The notes beneath the pieces are model-generated. The model was not told the DNA's origin, made no database searches, and saw only the letters and a list, made by a program, of their open reading frames with translations. From positions 1 through 64,000 of IMG/VR virus record IMGVR_UViG_3300009605_000020: a DNA stretch of 64,000 nt; one strand, written 5' to 3'. Below are positions 24,767 to 33,533 of this stretch, in pieces. The number at the start of each line of letters is the position of its first letter. The first letter of the stretch is position 1. The position numbers and the translations under genes are program-made. Source of the stretch: a virus.

Positions 24767-25369
24767 TTAATCCTCTAAAATTTTATTTAATGCTCGATTA
24801 ATGCGATCTGCTTTGGTAAACACTTCGTTTAATCTATTTTTGTTTTCTCGCATCATAAATGCGCCAGGGGTTGAGGGCTCCGAAACCATATCAAAACAAA
24901 TCAATTGAAAATCGTCTTCAACCATGGTCCTGCCAGAATTTTCAGTCACAGAGCCTAGGCCGCGAGAAGAAATACCAATAGAACATCCTGAATCTATCAG
25001 AGACCGAAGAATCCCACCGGATGGGGTGTCTAGAACCTTCATTTTTCCCATCACCTTATTGTCATCCATCCATATGTCGGTAACCTGATGAGAAACATTT
25101 CTAAGATTGATAACAGAATCCTCTGGATGGTCTAGTTCCCCTAGCGCTCGATTATCTTTTACTAACTTCTTGTAATTTTTAACTTCTCTCTCAAGAATAG
25201 TTAGTGGATAAACCCGTTTGTTGCCGTTCTCTACTTCGCCCATTTGCATCATGCCGGATAACATCATACCGCCCTCTTTGACATAGCGCTTTTCGTCTTC
25301 TGTTAACAGATCTTGGCATGAGCTGCCATCGCAAAGTTCGTAGTATTCTCGGAGAAGTTGTTTAGCCAT
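24767..25369 (-). CDS. Prohead core protease, gp21-like (peptidase S77 family)
   Basis: A 200-aa serine protease that matures the prohead. Visible motifs: RALGELDHPED with the catalytic His near residue 79, and IGISSRGLGSV with the catalytic Ser near residue 132, then VSEPSTPGAFM. These match T4 gp21. Family knowledge: it cuts scaffold, capsid and internal proteins after I/L-x-E. The C-terminal helix (RLNEVFTKADRINRALNKIL) is expected to be trimmed on activation. The order portal-protease-scaffold-capsid follows T4, but six extra head and bS21 or fibre genes are inserted between protease and scaffold. Confidence 0.9.
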   Translation of the reverse strand: MAKQLLREYYELCDGSSCQDLLTEDEKRYVKEGGMMLSGMMQMGEVENGNKRVYPLTILEREVKNYKKLVKDNRALGELDHPEDSVINLRNVSHQVTDIWMDDNKVMGKMKVLDTPSGGILRSLIDSGCSIGISSRGLGSVTENSGRTMVEDDFQLICFDMVSEPSTPGAFMMRENKNRLNEVFTKADRINRALNKILED

Positions 25370-25379
25370 AGTTTATTCC

Positions 25380-25754
25380 TTATTTCGAATATTTCCTGCC
25401 GAGGGGAATGTGTCCAAGACCCGGTACCGTGCGGGCCGCGCGGAGCTTATCGGCATCGATCTTCGCCATGCCCTCTGGGTCAGAGATTCTCTTCGCAATC
25501 TCAACCCACTTAGCAGGCTGATAACTCCCACTAAAGGAGCGGAGCCTTTTTTCGCTCCACTTCAAAACCTCAACAGCTTTTAGGATAAGCTCGTCTTGGG
25601 CGGCGGTGTCGCCTTCACCTGCGAGTTCCGCGACGGCCAGGAGGCTTTCGAGATCTTGTCCTTCTTCAAGCGCCGAACCATCATCATTACGATTCGCAGT
25701 CTCGTTCAAGAAGTATCTTGGGTCTATTCTTTTTACATTTTTTCTATATGCCAT
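25380..25754 (-). CDS. Hypothetical protein before prohead protease
   Basis: A 124-aa protein with a basic N-terminus MAYRKNVKRIDPRYFLNE, an acidic middle (residues 25-60) and a helical C-terminal half (ELILKAVEVLKWSEKRLRSF). No signal peptide or membrane segment. It is not a family I can name. It ends 10 nt before the protease ATG and starts behind AAAGGAAT, so it is a head-module gene by context. Confidence 0.6.
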   Translation of the reverse strand: MAYRKNVKRIDPRYFLNETANRNDDGSALEEGQDLESLLAVAELAGEGDTAAQDELILKAVEVLKWSEKRLRSFSGSYQPAKWVEIAKRISDPEGMAKIDADKLRAARTVPGLGHIPLGRKYSK

Positions 25755-25783
25755 AATTTATTCCTTTTAAAGCTTTAAAGTAG

Positions 25784-25834
25784 TCAACTGCCTTTGCAGC
25801 AGCGACGAACTGGTTGTAACATCCATTTAGTCAT
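25784..25834 (-). CDS. Possible 16-aa micro-ORF with good ribosome site
   Basis: ATG 25834 lies 7 nt after AAAAGGAG and opens MTKWMLQPVRRCCKGS before TGA at 25784-25786. It overlaps the last codons of the membrane protein gene upstream. A second frame across the same 72-nt gap is open longer but has no start codon. The gap may be a leader peptide, a remnant gene or chance. Low confidence. Confidence 0.2.
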   Translation of the reverse strand: MTKWMLQPVRRCCKGS

Positions 25835-26135
25835 GTCGGTCTCCTTTTCCTATCTGTATTCCATCGTCACAGATAATCATATTTAAGGCATATGATGTGC
25901 CCGAACTTAGGCAGCCCAATAAAAACGCAGTTACCGGACTACTACTAAACGTAATTAGTTCCGTCATAGGGTTAATTCCCCAAAGAAATACGCCCACCCA
26001 AAAACCTATACACATAGGGCAAGAAAAGAAATAATGAGAAGGGCGAATACGATCTAATACTTTTGAAAAACAAAGAAGTTGCGTGAGACCGTACGCAATT
26101 AAAACGAAATATAATAGCTGCATCAGAAAAAACAT
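25827..26135 (-). CDS. Small membrane protein with CPMC-IGFW motif (DUF1360-like)
   Basis: A 102-aa protein with three likely membrane segments: residues 4-22, 43-60 and 66-90. FFSCPMCIGFWVGVFLWG (C39, C42) between the first two matches the CxxCxGFW signature I associate with DUF1360 (PF07098) proteins of phages and bacteria. Function of that family is not established. The two cysteines may bind a metal or form a redox pair. It lies within the head module, two nt after the previous stop, so it is made late, perhaps with assembly at the membrane or superinfection exclusion. Confidence 0.65.
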   Translation of the reverse strand: MFFLMQLLYFVLIAYGLTQLLCFSKVLDRIRPSHYFFSCPMCIGFWVGVFLWGINPMTELITFSSSPVTAFLLGCLSSGTSYALNMIICDDGIQIGKGDRHD

Positions 26136-26137
26136 GA

Positions 26138-26644
26138 CTACATCTTGTAGCGAAGTGGAATATAATAATACCCCGGGACCATAGCGCCCTTCTCTGCCCC
26201 TTGCGGGACCTCCCCAAGCTCTGTAGTATCTCGATCGGCCGGGGTGATATAATATTTTTCCAGGTCTCTTTCGTAGTTCTGAGCGGTTAATCGGGCATCA
26301 GCCTCGTCAACAACAAACTCGGATATCACATACACCGCGGACTGCAGGGAATTGGCATTTTCACTAATCGGGATTTCCCCTTCTAATGAATTAAATATAT
26401 TCCCCCCCTGAATGCTATCTCTTATCAAAACTCCTTTATCGGCCATAAACTCAAAAAATCTTGTTTGAGTTCCGTAAGCATCTTCAATACCGTCGCTCTT
26501 CGGAAAAGTTATTACCTTATTGTCTTTAGGTAACAAAACTATATCGATAAGATCGTGGTCCATTATTAAAAGATTTCCTTCTAATGTTTTCCGGGCATTG
26601 AGTTCTACTGTAGCCTGCGGACCTCCCACGGTAATCTTAATCAT
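26138..26644 (-). CDS. Conserved hypothetical protein after portal-linked gene
   Basis: A 168-aa protein. The N-terminal part is beta-rich (MIKITVGGPQATVELNARKT), the middle has RDSIQGGNIFNSLEGEIPIS and SLQSAVYVISEFVVDEADAR, a pattern I recall from marine T4-like phages without a known role. No membrane segment. Its ATG overlaps the end of the upstream gene by 8 nt, so translation is coupled. A structural or head-assembly role is inferred from its position between portal and protease. Confidence 0.6.
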   Translation of the reverse strand: MIKITVGGPQATVELNARKTLEGNLLIMDHDLIDIVLLPKDNKVITFPKSDGIEDAYGTQTRFFEFMADKGVLIRDSIQGGNIFNSLEGEIPISENANSLQSAVYVISEFVVDEADARLTAQNYERDLEKYYITPADRDTTELGEVPQGAEKGAMVPGYYYIPLRYKM

Positions 26645-27461
26645 TTGATTGAATTTCCCGTGTCAACTCTTGTATTCGTAATACTTGAGATATTATATCT
26701 TCTGAAGGAACGGACTCTTTAAAGCCCTCTAAAATATTAAGCACTTCTTTTGTTTTTTCGACCATCGCCTCGTCTGTGAAAATTTCTTCAAGCTTGAGAG
26801 AATCGGTCACTATCTTTTTAAGGCGCCCGATTTCTTCGTTTAAATATAGTTTTAACTCAAGACCGTTGTCGGCAAAAGAGGCAATATATTTACTTAGTAA
26901 ATCCTTTTGCTCTTTTAGCAACGTGGTGTACTGTTCATTATATTTTTTAACAAAGGACCGATATACAATATTATCGATTGATTGCATGTGGGTTTCTTTT
27001 GTATCATCAACCGCGCGCATTGTGTTGATTACTGTATCTTCGTACAAAACGCGCTGTTTGACTGATACGGAATTATTAAAAATAGCCGATATCGTGGCCA
27101 ACGATTTAAAGTTGGGAACAAATGTATTCCACGATTCATTAGAAAGAGATTTATTGATCTTATTGATAACTTTAGTTTGGCTATCAAAAATATCCTTACT
27201 GTCTATTAGAGCCCGGGCCTTCTTGGTTTCATTTAAAAGCTTCTCAGCTAAATGAGGTTCCACATTGGTGGTTTCTGCTAGAGTCTTATAAAGTATTAAT
27301 TCTTGACCAAGCGGGGTTCCTTTTTTAAAGTGTTCTTTAATAATAGCAGAGACCACATTTTTTCGTTTGTAATCTTTATCTACTATCGTTTTAGTTAACT
27401 CTTTAATCAGCACTTCATACAAAAAGGCCGTATTTCTTTTTTTATTGTGCTTTGCTTTCAC
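26637..27461 (-). CDS. Helical head-module protein, function unknown
   Basis: A 274-aa, mostly alpha-helical, Lys/Glu-rich protein starting from a GTG (27461) inside the portal gene's last codons. The N-terminus KAKHNKKRNTAFLYEVLIKE and the heptad-rich C-terminal half (residues 180-270) suggest a rod or scaffold-like shape. I recall relatives in marine T4-like phages next to the portal, but none with a known function. It could assist portal or prohead initiation. No signal peptide or membrane segment. Confidence 0.6.
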   Translation of the reverse strand: MKAKHNKKRNTAFLYEVLIKELTKTIVDKDYKRKNVVSAIIKEHFKKGTPLGQELILYKTLAETTNVEPHLAEKLLNETKKARALIDSKDIFDSQTKVINKINKSLSNESWNTFVPNFKSLATISAIFNNSVSVKQRVLYEDTVINTMRAVDDTKETHMQSIDNIVYRSFVKKYNEQYTTLLKEQKDLLSKYIASFADNGLELKLYLNEEIGRLKKIVTDSLKLEEIFTDEAMVEKTKEVLNILEGFKESVPSEDIISQVLRIQELTREIQSND

Positions 27462-29445
27462 TTGTCTTGGTCTCCACTTCTTTAGTTTCCGCTTCTTTAG
27501 TCTCCAGCTCCGTAATTAGTTTTCTGATCGCTCTAGAGTTCTCAAATAAACTAGTTTCTTCACTATTATCATCATTATAATTAGGCTCTAGCTCCTCATA
27601 AAGTGCATTGACATTTAATAGTTGATGTCCGGGGAAAATATCTCGGCGTGAAGCTCCGTGACTTGGACGTAATTTTCTAGTAGTGGGGCCTCGTTTGTTG
27701 GTTTTTCGAGTATCATCTTTCTTTTTATAATACTTTTTTCCTTTTGCTTGTGGTTGTAAACTTATTCGAGTGGGCTTGTCTTCTCTGCGAGCCGGTGCAG
27801 CCAGAAGAGTGCTTTCTTCACCACCGGCAGCTTCACCACCTAGTTCACCACCCAGCTCGCCCCCGGCAGCTTCGCCACCTGGTACGTCTCCGAGTTCACC
27901 ACCTAGTTCACCACCCAGCTCGCCTCCAAGTTCGTCACCCATTGGAGGCGCTCCTCCGAGGCCTCCGCCGGCGACTTCTTGAGCGGCCAATTCCGTAACC
28001 GCATCGAGAGCTGCTTGATATTTTCTATCATAAAATGCCTCTCTTTGGTTACGCAAAAACTCTTCGTCAGTTAGATGTAAAATATTTTTCGCTATCCAAT
28101 GTTTACTAAACATACCTTCTACAACATTATTAGCAAGATCGAATTTTGTTCGAATATGCTCAATTTCTTGTAATTCTGCTAAACGAGATGGATTGTTCAA
28201 ACTCATTTTAAATGAAATTAAGTCTTGACCCCGGAAGCCGAGAGTAAATAGATGAACGACACCAATTTTTTCAAACTCTGATATGAGAGCGCGCTGCAGC
28301 CTTTGGATGGTTCGCGCAAAACGAATATCTTTTTGGGCCAAAGTAGTTTTATCTTCAGAGCCTCCTTCAGTCATCATCAAATAGGAGTGCGGGATCTTAA
28401 TGGCTGAAAATAGTTTGTCGCGAATATATTTAACATCATCAATATCATTTAATGAATCGGCGCCCTTAAGTGTAGTTATATCAGATCCAACACCTCCGCG
28501 AATAGGAATAAAATAATCTTCTTCAACCGAAAGAGGATTATATCTTAAATCAACGCGACCAGTAGTTGGATCAACTATAGAGTTTCTCTTTAAAGAAGTT
28601 TTAACTTTCTCCATATATTGCTCAACATCTTGAGGAGGTATATTGCCCACATCAATTTTAAACATACGCCGCTCGGGGGCCCGCACGACGCGATAAGCCA
28701 ACATAGCGTCTTCTATTAAAACGAGTTGACGCCAAATACGTCTCGCCGGGTCCAGAACAGAAGTTCCATAGGGGGCATGCTTGTCATTACCCAAAACTCT
28801 AAAGTGCGCAACTTGCCAATTTTCAAAAGTCATGTTGGCGGAATTCCACTGGAATTGCACATAATTAGGATTAGTCGGGTCCTGGCCCTCTAGCCTCTCC
28901 ACTTCGCCAGACGGAAGGCCGATAACACCCTTAACTCCCAGTACTTCATCAATATCTAGATACAGAAAAAAATCGCCAAACTTGCACATTGTTCTGGCCC
29001 AGCCAAAGGCGTTGAATTCAATATTAAGCATTTCATAGAACAAAGATTCAAGAATCTCTTTGATCTCTTCGTTGCGACAATCTATCTTGAGAAGTCTATT
29101 GTACTCATTAGAAGTCGTCATTTCATCAGCGTAAATATCCATAGCTGATGCAATCTCGGGCATATATTCCATTTGATCAAAATCAATATAACGTTCGTTA
29201 CGATTTTGATTCCGCATTGCAGCGGACGTCATCATATTATAATTGCGCGATAAATTATCCGAAGAACGCTTAAATTGATGACCACTTAAACTTTTAAAAC
29301 GAGTCTGGTATTTATCTAGCGCCGAACGACGTTCTTCTCTTGTAAACTGAGCCCGATAATTTATTAGCGGGCCAGAAAAAATTCTCGTCAGTCTTTTAAA
29401 AAGTGGAGATGAGGGGTTACGTGGATTGTTCTTGTTGTCTGCCAT
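27442..29445 (-). CDS. Portal vertex protein, gp20-like
   Basis: A 667-aa portal protein (T4 gp20: 524 aa). The N-terminal half has NERYIDFDQMEYMPEIASAM, DIYADEMTTS and FGWARTMCKFGDFFLYLDID, the typical portal crown and clip entry. MLAYRVVRAPERRMFKIDVG and FSAIKIPHSYLMMTEGGSED follow. Portals form the 12-subunit ring through which the terminase pumps DNA. Unusual is a low-complexity acidic insert near residues 500-545 built from GGEL units, followed by a basic segment (KGKKYYKKKDDTRKTNKRGP). The gene starts 4 nt after the terminase stop, with AAGGGATAA as ribosome site. Confidence 0.93.
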   Translation of the reverse strand: MADNKNNPRNPSSPLFKRLTRIFSGPLINYRAQFTREERRSALDKYQTRFKSLSGHQFKRSSDNLSRNYNMMTSAAMRNQNRNERYIDFDQMEYMPEIASAMDIYADEMTTSNEYNRLLKIDCRNEEIKEILESLFYEMLNIEFNAFGWARTMCKFGDFFLYLDIDEVLGVKGVIGLPSGEVERLEGQDPTNPNYVQFQWNSANMTFENWQVAHFRVLGNDKHAPYGTSVLDPARRIWRQLVLIEDAMLAYRVVRAPERRMFKIDVGNIPPQDVEQYMEKVKTSLKRNSIVDPTTGRVDLRYNPLSVEEDYFIPIRGGVGSDITTLKGADSLNDIDDVKYIRDKLFSAIKIPHSYLMMTEGGSEDKTTLAQKDIRFARTIQRLQRALISEFEKIGVVHLFTLGFRGQDLISFKMSLNNPSRLAELQEIEHIRTKFDLANNVVEGMFSKHWIAKNILHLTDEEFLRNQREAFYDRKYQAALDAVTELAAQEVAGGGLGGAPPMGDELGGELGGELGGELGDVPGGEAAGGELGGELGGEAAGGEESTLLAAPARREDKPTRISLQPQAKGKKYYKKKDDTRKTNKRGPTTRKLRPSHGASRRDIFPGHQLLNVNALYEELEPNYNDDNSEETSLFENSRAIRKLITELETKEAETKEVETKTSESKAQ
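27818..27940 (-). repeat. GGEL-coding repeat with exact 30-bp direct repeat
   Basis: Low-complexity sequence coding for repeated Gly-Gly-Glu-Leu. The segments 27832-27861 and 27895-27924 are identical over 30 bp and 63 bp (21 codons) apart, so they remain in frame. Recent slippage or recombination would explain identity at third codon positions. Confidence 0.8.
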
Positions 29446-29449
29446 TTAT

Positions 29450-31036
29450 TTATCCCTTAATAATTCCTAGGTATTGTTTATTAAATTCTTTGGCCGCCTG
29501 CATGCGATCGTCTTCTGTGTGCACTTTATGGCCGATCATTCCAGGGATGGTTGTGGAAAAAGATCTATTAGATGTGGAAATAGCCGACAACGCATGTTTA
29601 CTATATTCTACAGCGCGATCATTTTCTACCAGTACTGTATCTCTCACCCAGCATCCAATTGCAAAAGACATTACCAAATCATCATTGTATGATCTCATAG
29701 CTTGAGCTTTACCATTTTGCCAAATAAAAGTTTTCATTTCGCTCATCAAGCGATTGGAATTTATTTTAATAAGTTTGTTTCTCATGAACTCTTCCATCTT
29801 TGCTATTACTAAAGGTCTTGTCTTGGCTGACGTTGTAAAGCCCGGGACGACATTAGATTGCCACTGCGCTGTGACAGCATCAACATAGTTGTGAGAAGTC
29901 TTAGTAGAATAATATATATTATTATAACCCTTATCAATAAGTTTATTAAGTACTGTAAATCCTATATTATTGTTCTCCGCCACAATCATACAATTACCAT
30001 ATTCTCTTCCCGCATCAAACAACATATCGGCATAATCGTCTGGGTTTGGTTTTCCGATATATTCAGCAACAATTTCTAACGTATCAGACTTAAAAACATG
30101 AAAAGCTGAATTGTCTTTACCATCGCCGCGAGCAATATCTGCCGATATAAAATATGGACTTCCAGCCTCATACTCTTCCCAGATCCAATAGTTTCGATCA
30201 AAGCCGGTACGATACTTAGGCTCCGTAATTAATCCTATGTAGTGAAGTATATCATCGGGGTGTACTACAGTTTCACCAGACACATTAAAACTGCATTCGA
30301 GTTCTTGCGCAATTTGGCGCTTAGACATGTTTTTAGTCTCTTTTTCGAACCATATCTGATCACGCTCTGGGTGGACATCCCACAACAACTTTGTTAGATT
30401 AAAGTTATTTACGCCACTCTCGGCCTCAACACATGTCTTGTGAAACCAGTTTCCCACACCGTTTGGTGTAGAAAGAGCTATACATCGCCCACCGGTCGAT
30501 AGGGTAGGATAAAGAGCGGCCCACAAATCTCCCAGTTTTTCTACGTGGGCGGCTTCATCAACTATTAATAATGATAAAGCCTCAGAACGACCAACATCCG
30601 AAGAGGTGCTACTCGCTTTAATTTGGGAACCGTTGCTAAGCTCAAAAGATGTTCTGTTATCAATTGATATATTAGATATCCTCATCCACTCGGGAAGGGT
30701 TTTCATTATCTTCTTAACTTTGCGTACTAAATTGGTTGCGGTTTGTAATTTGGTTGCAACGACTAAAATATTCTTGTCACGGTGAAAGAGCATCAACCAT
30801 ACTGTATACGCCGCAGTAACAGTAGATATTCCAAGCTGCCTAGCTTTTAAAACAACGTTAAACCGATAGTCATTAAAATCTTTTAATAGGTCTTCTTGAA
30901 AATCATATGCTTTAAAGGGGATTATCCCTCTTTGAGGGTGAGATATCTTGCAATAATTTGTAATAAAATGAGTCGGATCTTTCCCTGATTTTACTACTTC
31001 TTTTATAATCTCTTGCTTAGTAAGCTTGTATCCCAT
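29450..31036 (-). CDS. Large terminase subunit, gp17-like
   Basis: A 528-aa DNA-packaging motor. ATPase part: Walker A-like ARQLGIST (residues ~64-71), Walker B and catalytic glutamate-like region SLLIVDEAAHVE (~154-165), and a coupling-like ALSTPNGVGNWF. Nuclease part: ISADIARGDGKDNS (~292-305) with the first acidic residue, VAENNNIG, and SYNDDLVMSFAIG (~446-458), an RNase H fold as in gp17. It docks on the portal and cuts concatemers. No separate small terminase is obvious nearby; the 180-aa or 128-aa upstream proteins are possible but unproven. It starts at ATG 31036. Confidence 0.95.
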   Translation of the reverse strand: MGYKLTKQEIIKEVVKSGKDPTHFITNYCKISHPQRGIIPFKAYDFQEDLLKDFNDYRFNVVLKARQLGISTVTAAYTVWLMLFHRDKNILVVATKLQTATNLVRKVKKIMKTLPEWMRISNISIDNRTSFELSNGSQIKASSTSSDVGRSEALSLLIVDEAAHVEKLGDLWAALYPTLSTGGRCIALSTPNGVGNWFHKTCVEAESGVNNFNLTKLLWDVHPERDQIWFEKETKNMSKRQIAQELECSFNVSGETVVHPDDILHYIGLITEPKYRTGFDRNYWIWEEYEAGSPYFISADIARGDGKDNSAFHVFKSDTLEIVAEYIGKPNPDDYADMLFDAGREYGNCMIVAENNNIGFTVLNKLIDKGYNNIYYSTKTSHNYVDAVTAQWQSNVVPGFTTSAKTRPLVIAKMEEFMRNKLIKINSNRLMSEMKTFIWQNGKAQAMRSYNDDLVMSFAIGCWVRDTVLVENDRAVEYSKHALSAISTSNRSFSTTIPGMIGHKVHTEDDRMQAAKEFNKQYLGIIKG

Positions 31037-31051
31037 AACACTTTATTATTT

Positions 31052-31594
31052 TTACCCTTTGCGCGTGTCATTGGAGGGACGTTTATTCTTAGGTCCAAGA
31101 GCAAGCCAATCTCGGACGGCTTTATCTAGCCCTTCTTTCTTGTCTGGGTTGACTTCCTTGACATCTCCTATGCCACCAATTTTATAGTCGCATGTGGCAT
31201 TTACATCGGTTCGATAGTTAGAAAGTTTTTGCACTAGAACGGAAGGTTCTCCGACTCTAGTCAAAGTAAGACCATCTCCGGTGACTTTTTTATATTCTTT
31301 TTTGAGGAACGATGCAACCTTATTTATCATTTGAGAAATTTCATTCTCAAATCCTTTTTGCGCAACGTCTTTTAATCTTATTTCTGATTGATATAAGATA
31401 GTTAAAAGCGGGCCGTTAAACTTTACTCTAAACCCATCATTAACGCGTTTATCTCTAATAAAGTCACCCTCTTCTCGTCGGAGTCCCACCTTGTGGGGTT
31501 TCTCATCAGCAATTAAGGTCTCATCGTGCGCGCCGTCATAAGCATTAGCAGCTGCCTGTGAAATACCTCGAATAATTTCTAGTGTTGTAGCCAT
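31052..31594 (-). CDS. Conserved hypothetical protein upstream of terminase
   Basis: A 180-aa protein opening MATTLEIIRGISQAAANAYD, then GLRREEGDFIRDKRVNDGFR and a helical segment EISQMINKVASFLKKEYKKV. I recall this family beside terminase and portal in marine T4-like phages, where it lacks a known function. It might be a small terminase-like or virion protein. Basic C-terminus (LGPKNKRPSNDTRKG) could contact DNA. It lies 15 nt before the terminase start. No membrane segment or signal peptide. Confidence 0.6.
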   Translation of the reverse strand: MATTLEIIRGISQAAANAYDGAHDETLIADEKPHKVGLRREEGDFIRDKRVNDGFRVKFNGPLLTILYQSEIRLKDVAQKGFENEISQMINKVASFLKKEYKKVTGDGLTLTRVGEPSVLVQKLSNYRTDVNATCDYKIGGIGDVKEVNPDKKEGLDKAVRDWLALGPKNKRPSNDTRKG

Positions 31595-31599
31595 TTATA

Positions 31600-31986
31600 T
31601 CATCCCTCTTTATATGGTCGCCATCCAGATAACCATCTTTCTTCTCTATCCTCTATCCACTGAATGTAACACATATAGCATGTTGAAAACTTATTCATGT
31701 ACATCCCATCGCGCCCATCAAACGAATATTTTTCGCAAATCGGACAAACCCTATTTGTATCTTTACTAAGTAGTTTTTGGTTGATTAAAAAACCATCTTG
31801 TTCCACTTTGACTTCCTTTTCAGATAGCTGCGCAAATTTTTGTCGTTCTTGAATAGATTGTTTAATATATTCTCGCTCTTTTTCATCATCCCAATTTTGC
31901 CGAGGATTATCTACTGTCTCACGGCCGTACTTTTGAGCAATTGCTTTTTCTAGTTTGGGAATATAGTTGGGGTCTTTGTCAGTCAT
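31600..31986 (-). CDS. Zinc-ribbon hypothetical protein
   Basis: A 128-aa protein with four cysteines at about 81, 84, 103 and 106 (RVCPICEKYSFDGRDG and FSTCYMCYIQWIED), a typical zinc ribbon. The N-terminal 70 residues are charged helix. I use ATG 31986, which overlaps the preceding stop as TGATG, rather than the in-frame GTG one codon before. A DNA-binding or protein-docking role near terminase is plausible, but no family is recognised. Confidence 0.6.
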   Translation of the reverse strand: MTDKDPNYIPKLEKAIAQKYGRETVDNPRQNWDDEKEREYIKQSIQERQKFAQLSEKEVKVEQDGFLINQKLLSKDTNRVCPICEKYSFDGRDGMYMNKFSTCYMCYIQWIEDREERWLSGWRPYKEG

Positions 31987-32678
31987 CACACAATATCAGC
32001 GTTAGATGCTACAGCAATTGCTTGCATTATAAAGGCCGGGTACGAGGCAGTGACGGTATCGGCAGGGCCTCCGCCAGATCCGCCCCACTTTAAATACACC
32101 GGGACAGAACTCGATCGGACTGCGGCACCCAAATAATAAGTGGTTGACGTTCCGGGAGTGAGACCATCAACAATCCACTCCACATGAGTAACTGAATCCG
32201 CCGCGCTGCTTGCGGCCGTTCCAGTGAGGAGTACTCTCTTTTGATATTGATTGTCTAAAAATGTCCCGTTCGAAGAAGTGCATAGCGCAAATAAAATTGT
32301 ATTTATGTTGGCAACGTCAATAGTAACTTGGACTCTAATGCGAACCTTCCCGCTTTGGGGCACCACGAAAGCCACCTTACACGACGCATAGCCATCGTTA
32401 TCGAGGACCGGGTGCCACGCGGATGCCGTCGCCGGAGCAATTGACAACGTCCACGAAGAAGCGGAGGCCGGATCAATATAAGTTTCACCTATTACCAAAC
32501 CGCCGACTTGCTCAAAATCTACCGGAGAGACAACTCCCACGGTTGTTGAACTCTCTGGAATAGTTAAATCCATAACAGTTAGTGTTTTGATAACAGCGAG
32601 CTTAAGAAATCTTAGATTTTGTTCAAGAAAATGAAGAAGTCGATTTTTAGATCCCACTTCTGGGATTGGGCTGCTCAT
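31986..32678 (-). CDS. Beta-sandwich structural protein, possible head fibre tip
   Basis: A 230-aa protein: helical N-terminus (RLLHFLEQNLRFLKLAVIKT) followed by an all-beta domain with many Ser/Thr/Val residues (VRIRVQVTIDVANINTILFA, STTYYLGAAVRSSS, YPAFIMQAIAVAS). The layout, helix then jelly-roll-like head, resembles trimeric fibre knobs, though I cannot name the family. It overlaps the upstream gene by four nt and lies between lysis-like genes and the zinc-ribbon gene. Could be a head fibre or other decoration. Confidence 0.5.
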   Translation of the reverse strand: MSSPIPEVGSKNRLLHFLEQNLRFLKLAVIKTLTVMDLTIPESSTTVGVVSPVDFEQVGGLVIGETYIDPASASSWTLSIAPATASAWHPVLDNDGYASCKVAFVVPQSGKVRIRVQVTIDVANINTILFALCTSSNGTFLDNQYQKRVLLTGTAASSAADSVTHVEWIVDGLTPGTSTTYYLGAAVRSSSVPVYLKWGGSGGGPADTVTASYPAFIMQAIAVASNADIV

Positions 32679-33124
32679 TTAATGATTTCCGTTGAGATGG
32701 CAAAAATGCCTAGCGACGTTAATGTTCCAATTCCAAACCCCAAAGCGACAAGAAGAGGGCCGTCGGCTGGTTTTTGTTTTAATACTAAATCTTGCAGTCT
32801 CTCATTCTCGGTAGTTTTAAGAATCATCATAGACTCATACCTGTCCTTCCATGAAAGAATTTCGACATCTTTATATGAAAGCTGTAACTCATAGTTCTGT
32901 TGTTGAATATGAAGTTCATAATCAACGCGCAGCTCACATTCCGTATCCTCAAACTTTTTATCAACCGCAATCTTTGCTGCGGCCTCTGGTGTTAGTAGCA
33001 CTCCATCAAACGGTGCTGGATCTCCAGTCTTAAGACTTGTAATCTCATAGGATTCATCAGCAATTGCGACCATTGGGCATGCTAAAAATGCAGCCAAATA
33101 TAAGATCAATAGCTTTTTAACCAT
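32675..33124 (-). CDS. Signal-peptide membrane protein, possible spanin-like lysis component
   Basis: A 149-aa protein. Residues 1-23 (MVKKLLILYLAAFLACPMVA) form a signal peptide, with AIA-D as a likely cleavage site. After it comes GDPAPFDGVLLTPEAAAKI, a motif I recall from lysis-region proteins of marine phages, then a coiled coil (residues 60-115), and a C-terminal hydrophobic segment (PLLVALGFGIGTLTSLGIFA). Such topology suits an envelope-spanning protein, e.g. a spanin variant. It overlaps the previous coiled-coil gene by 8 nt and the next gene by four, so all are translated together. Confidence 0.6.
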   Translation of the reverse strand: MVKKLLILYLAAFLACPMVAIADESYEITSLKTGDPAPFDGVLLTPEAAAKIAVDKKFEDTECELRVDYELHIQQQNYELQLSYKDVEILSWKDRYESMMILKTTENERLQDLVLKQKPADGPLLVALGFGIGTLTSLGIFAISTEIIK

Positions 33125-33533
33125 GTTCTAATCCAAACAATCTAGCCAACTCGCGCGCTAAAACATCTGGGTCATTATACCCCTCTTCGACTAATTTTTT
33201 AATTTCTTTCTTTTTGTCAGCCTCCAGCTCTTGATTTTTTTCAGCATATTCTTTCTCTAATATCTCAATATTTTTATTATATTCAGCCAAGACGCGCTTT
33301 TTTTCTTCAGCTTCGCGGTTATGAATTTCGTTTAATTTATCAATCTCTTTTTTATATGACTCGCGTGAGTTTTCCAAGAGGTCGATAAGAGTGGCCACAT
33401 ACGTGCCATTTTTTGTAAAAGCCCATACCAAGATAGCAAGCACTAGCGCAACTAACAGCAATGGTATATACCAGTAGTGCTTTAGCCATGACAATATTTT
33501 TTTAACTCTACTTTTTAACAGCAAAAGATTCAC
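33117..33533 (-). CDS. Inner-membrane coiled-coil protein, i-spanin-like
   Basis: A 138-aa protein with an N-terminal basic segment, one membrane helix at residues 21-40 (WYIPLLLVALVLAILVWAF) and a long charged coiled coil (residues 50-120). This is the topology of an inner-membrane spanin (Rz-like), which reaches across the periplasm to fuse membranes at lysis. It starts at a GTG (33533) that shares bases with the holin stop, with GGGAG seven nt upstream. It could instead be another membrane-anchored rod; placement after a holin-like gene favours lysis. Confidence 0.55.
   Translation of the reverse strand: MNLLLLKSRVKKILSWLKHYWYIPLLLVALVLAILVWAFTKNGTYVATLIDLLENSRESYKKEIDKLNEIHNREAEEKKRVLAEYNKNIEILEKEYAEKNQELEADKKKEIKKLVEEGYNDPDVLARELARLFGLEHG

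Noticed and set aside
31052-31986. Small terminase subunit candidate
   Set aside because: Neither the 180-aa protein nor the zinc-ribbon protein shows a recognisable small-terminase layout, so I did not assign it on position alone.
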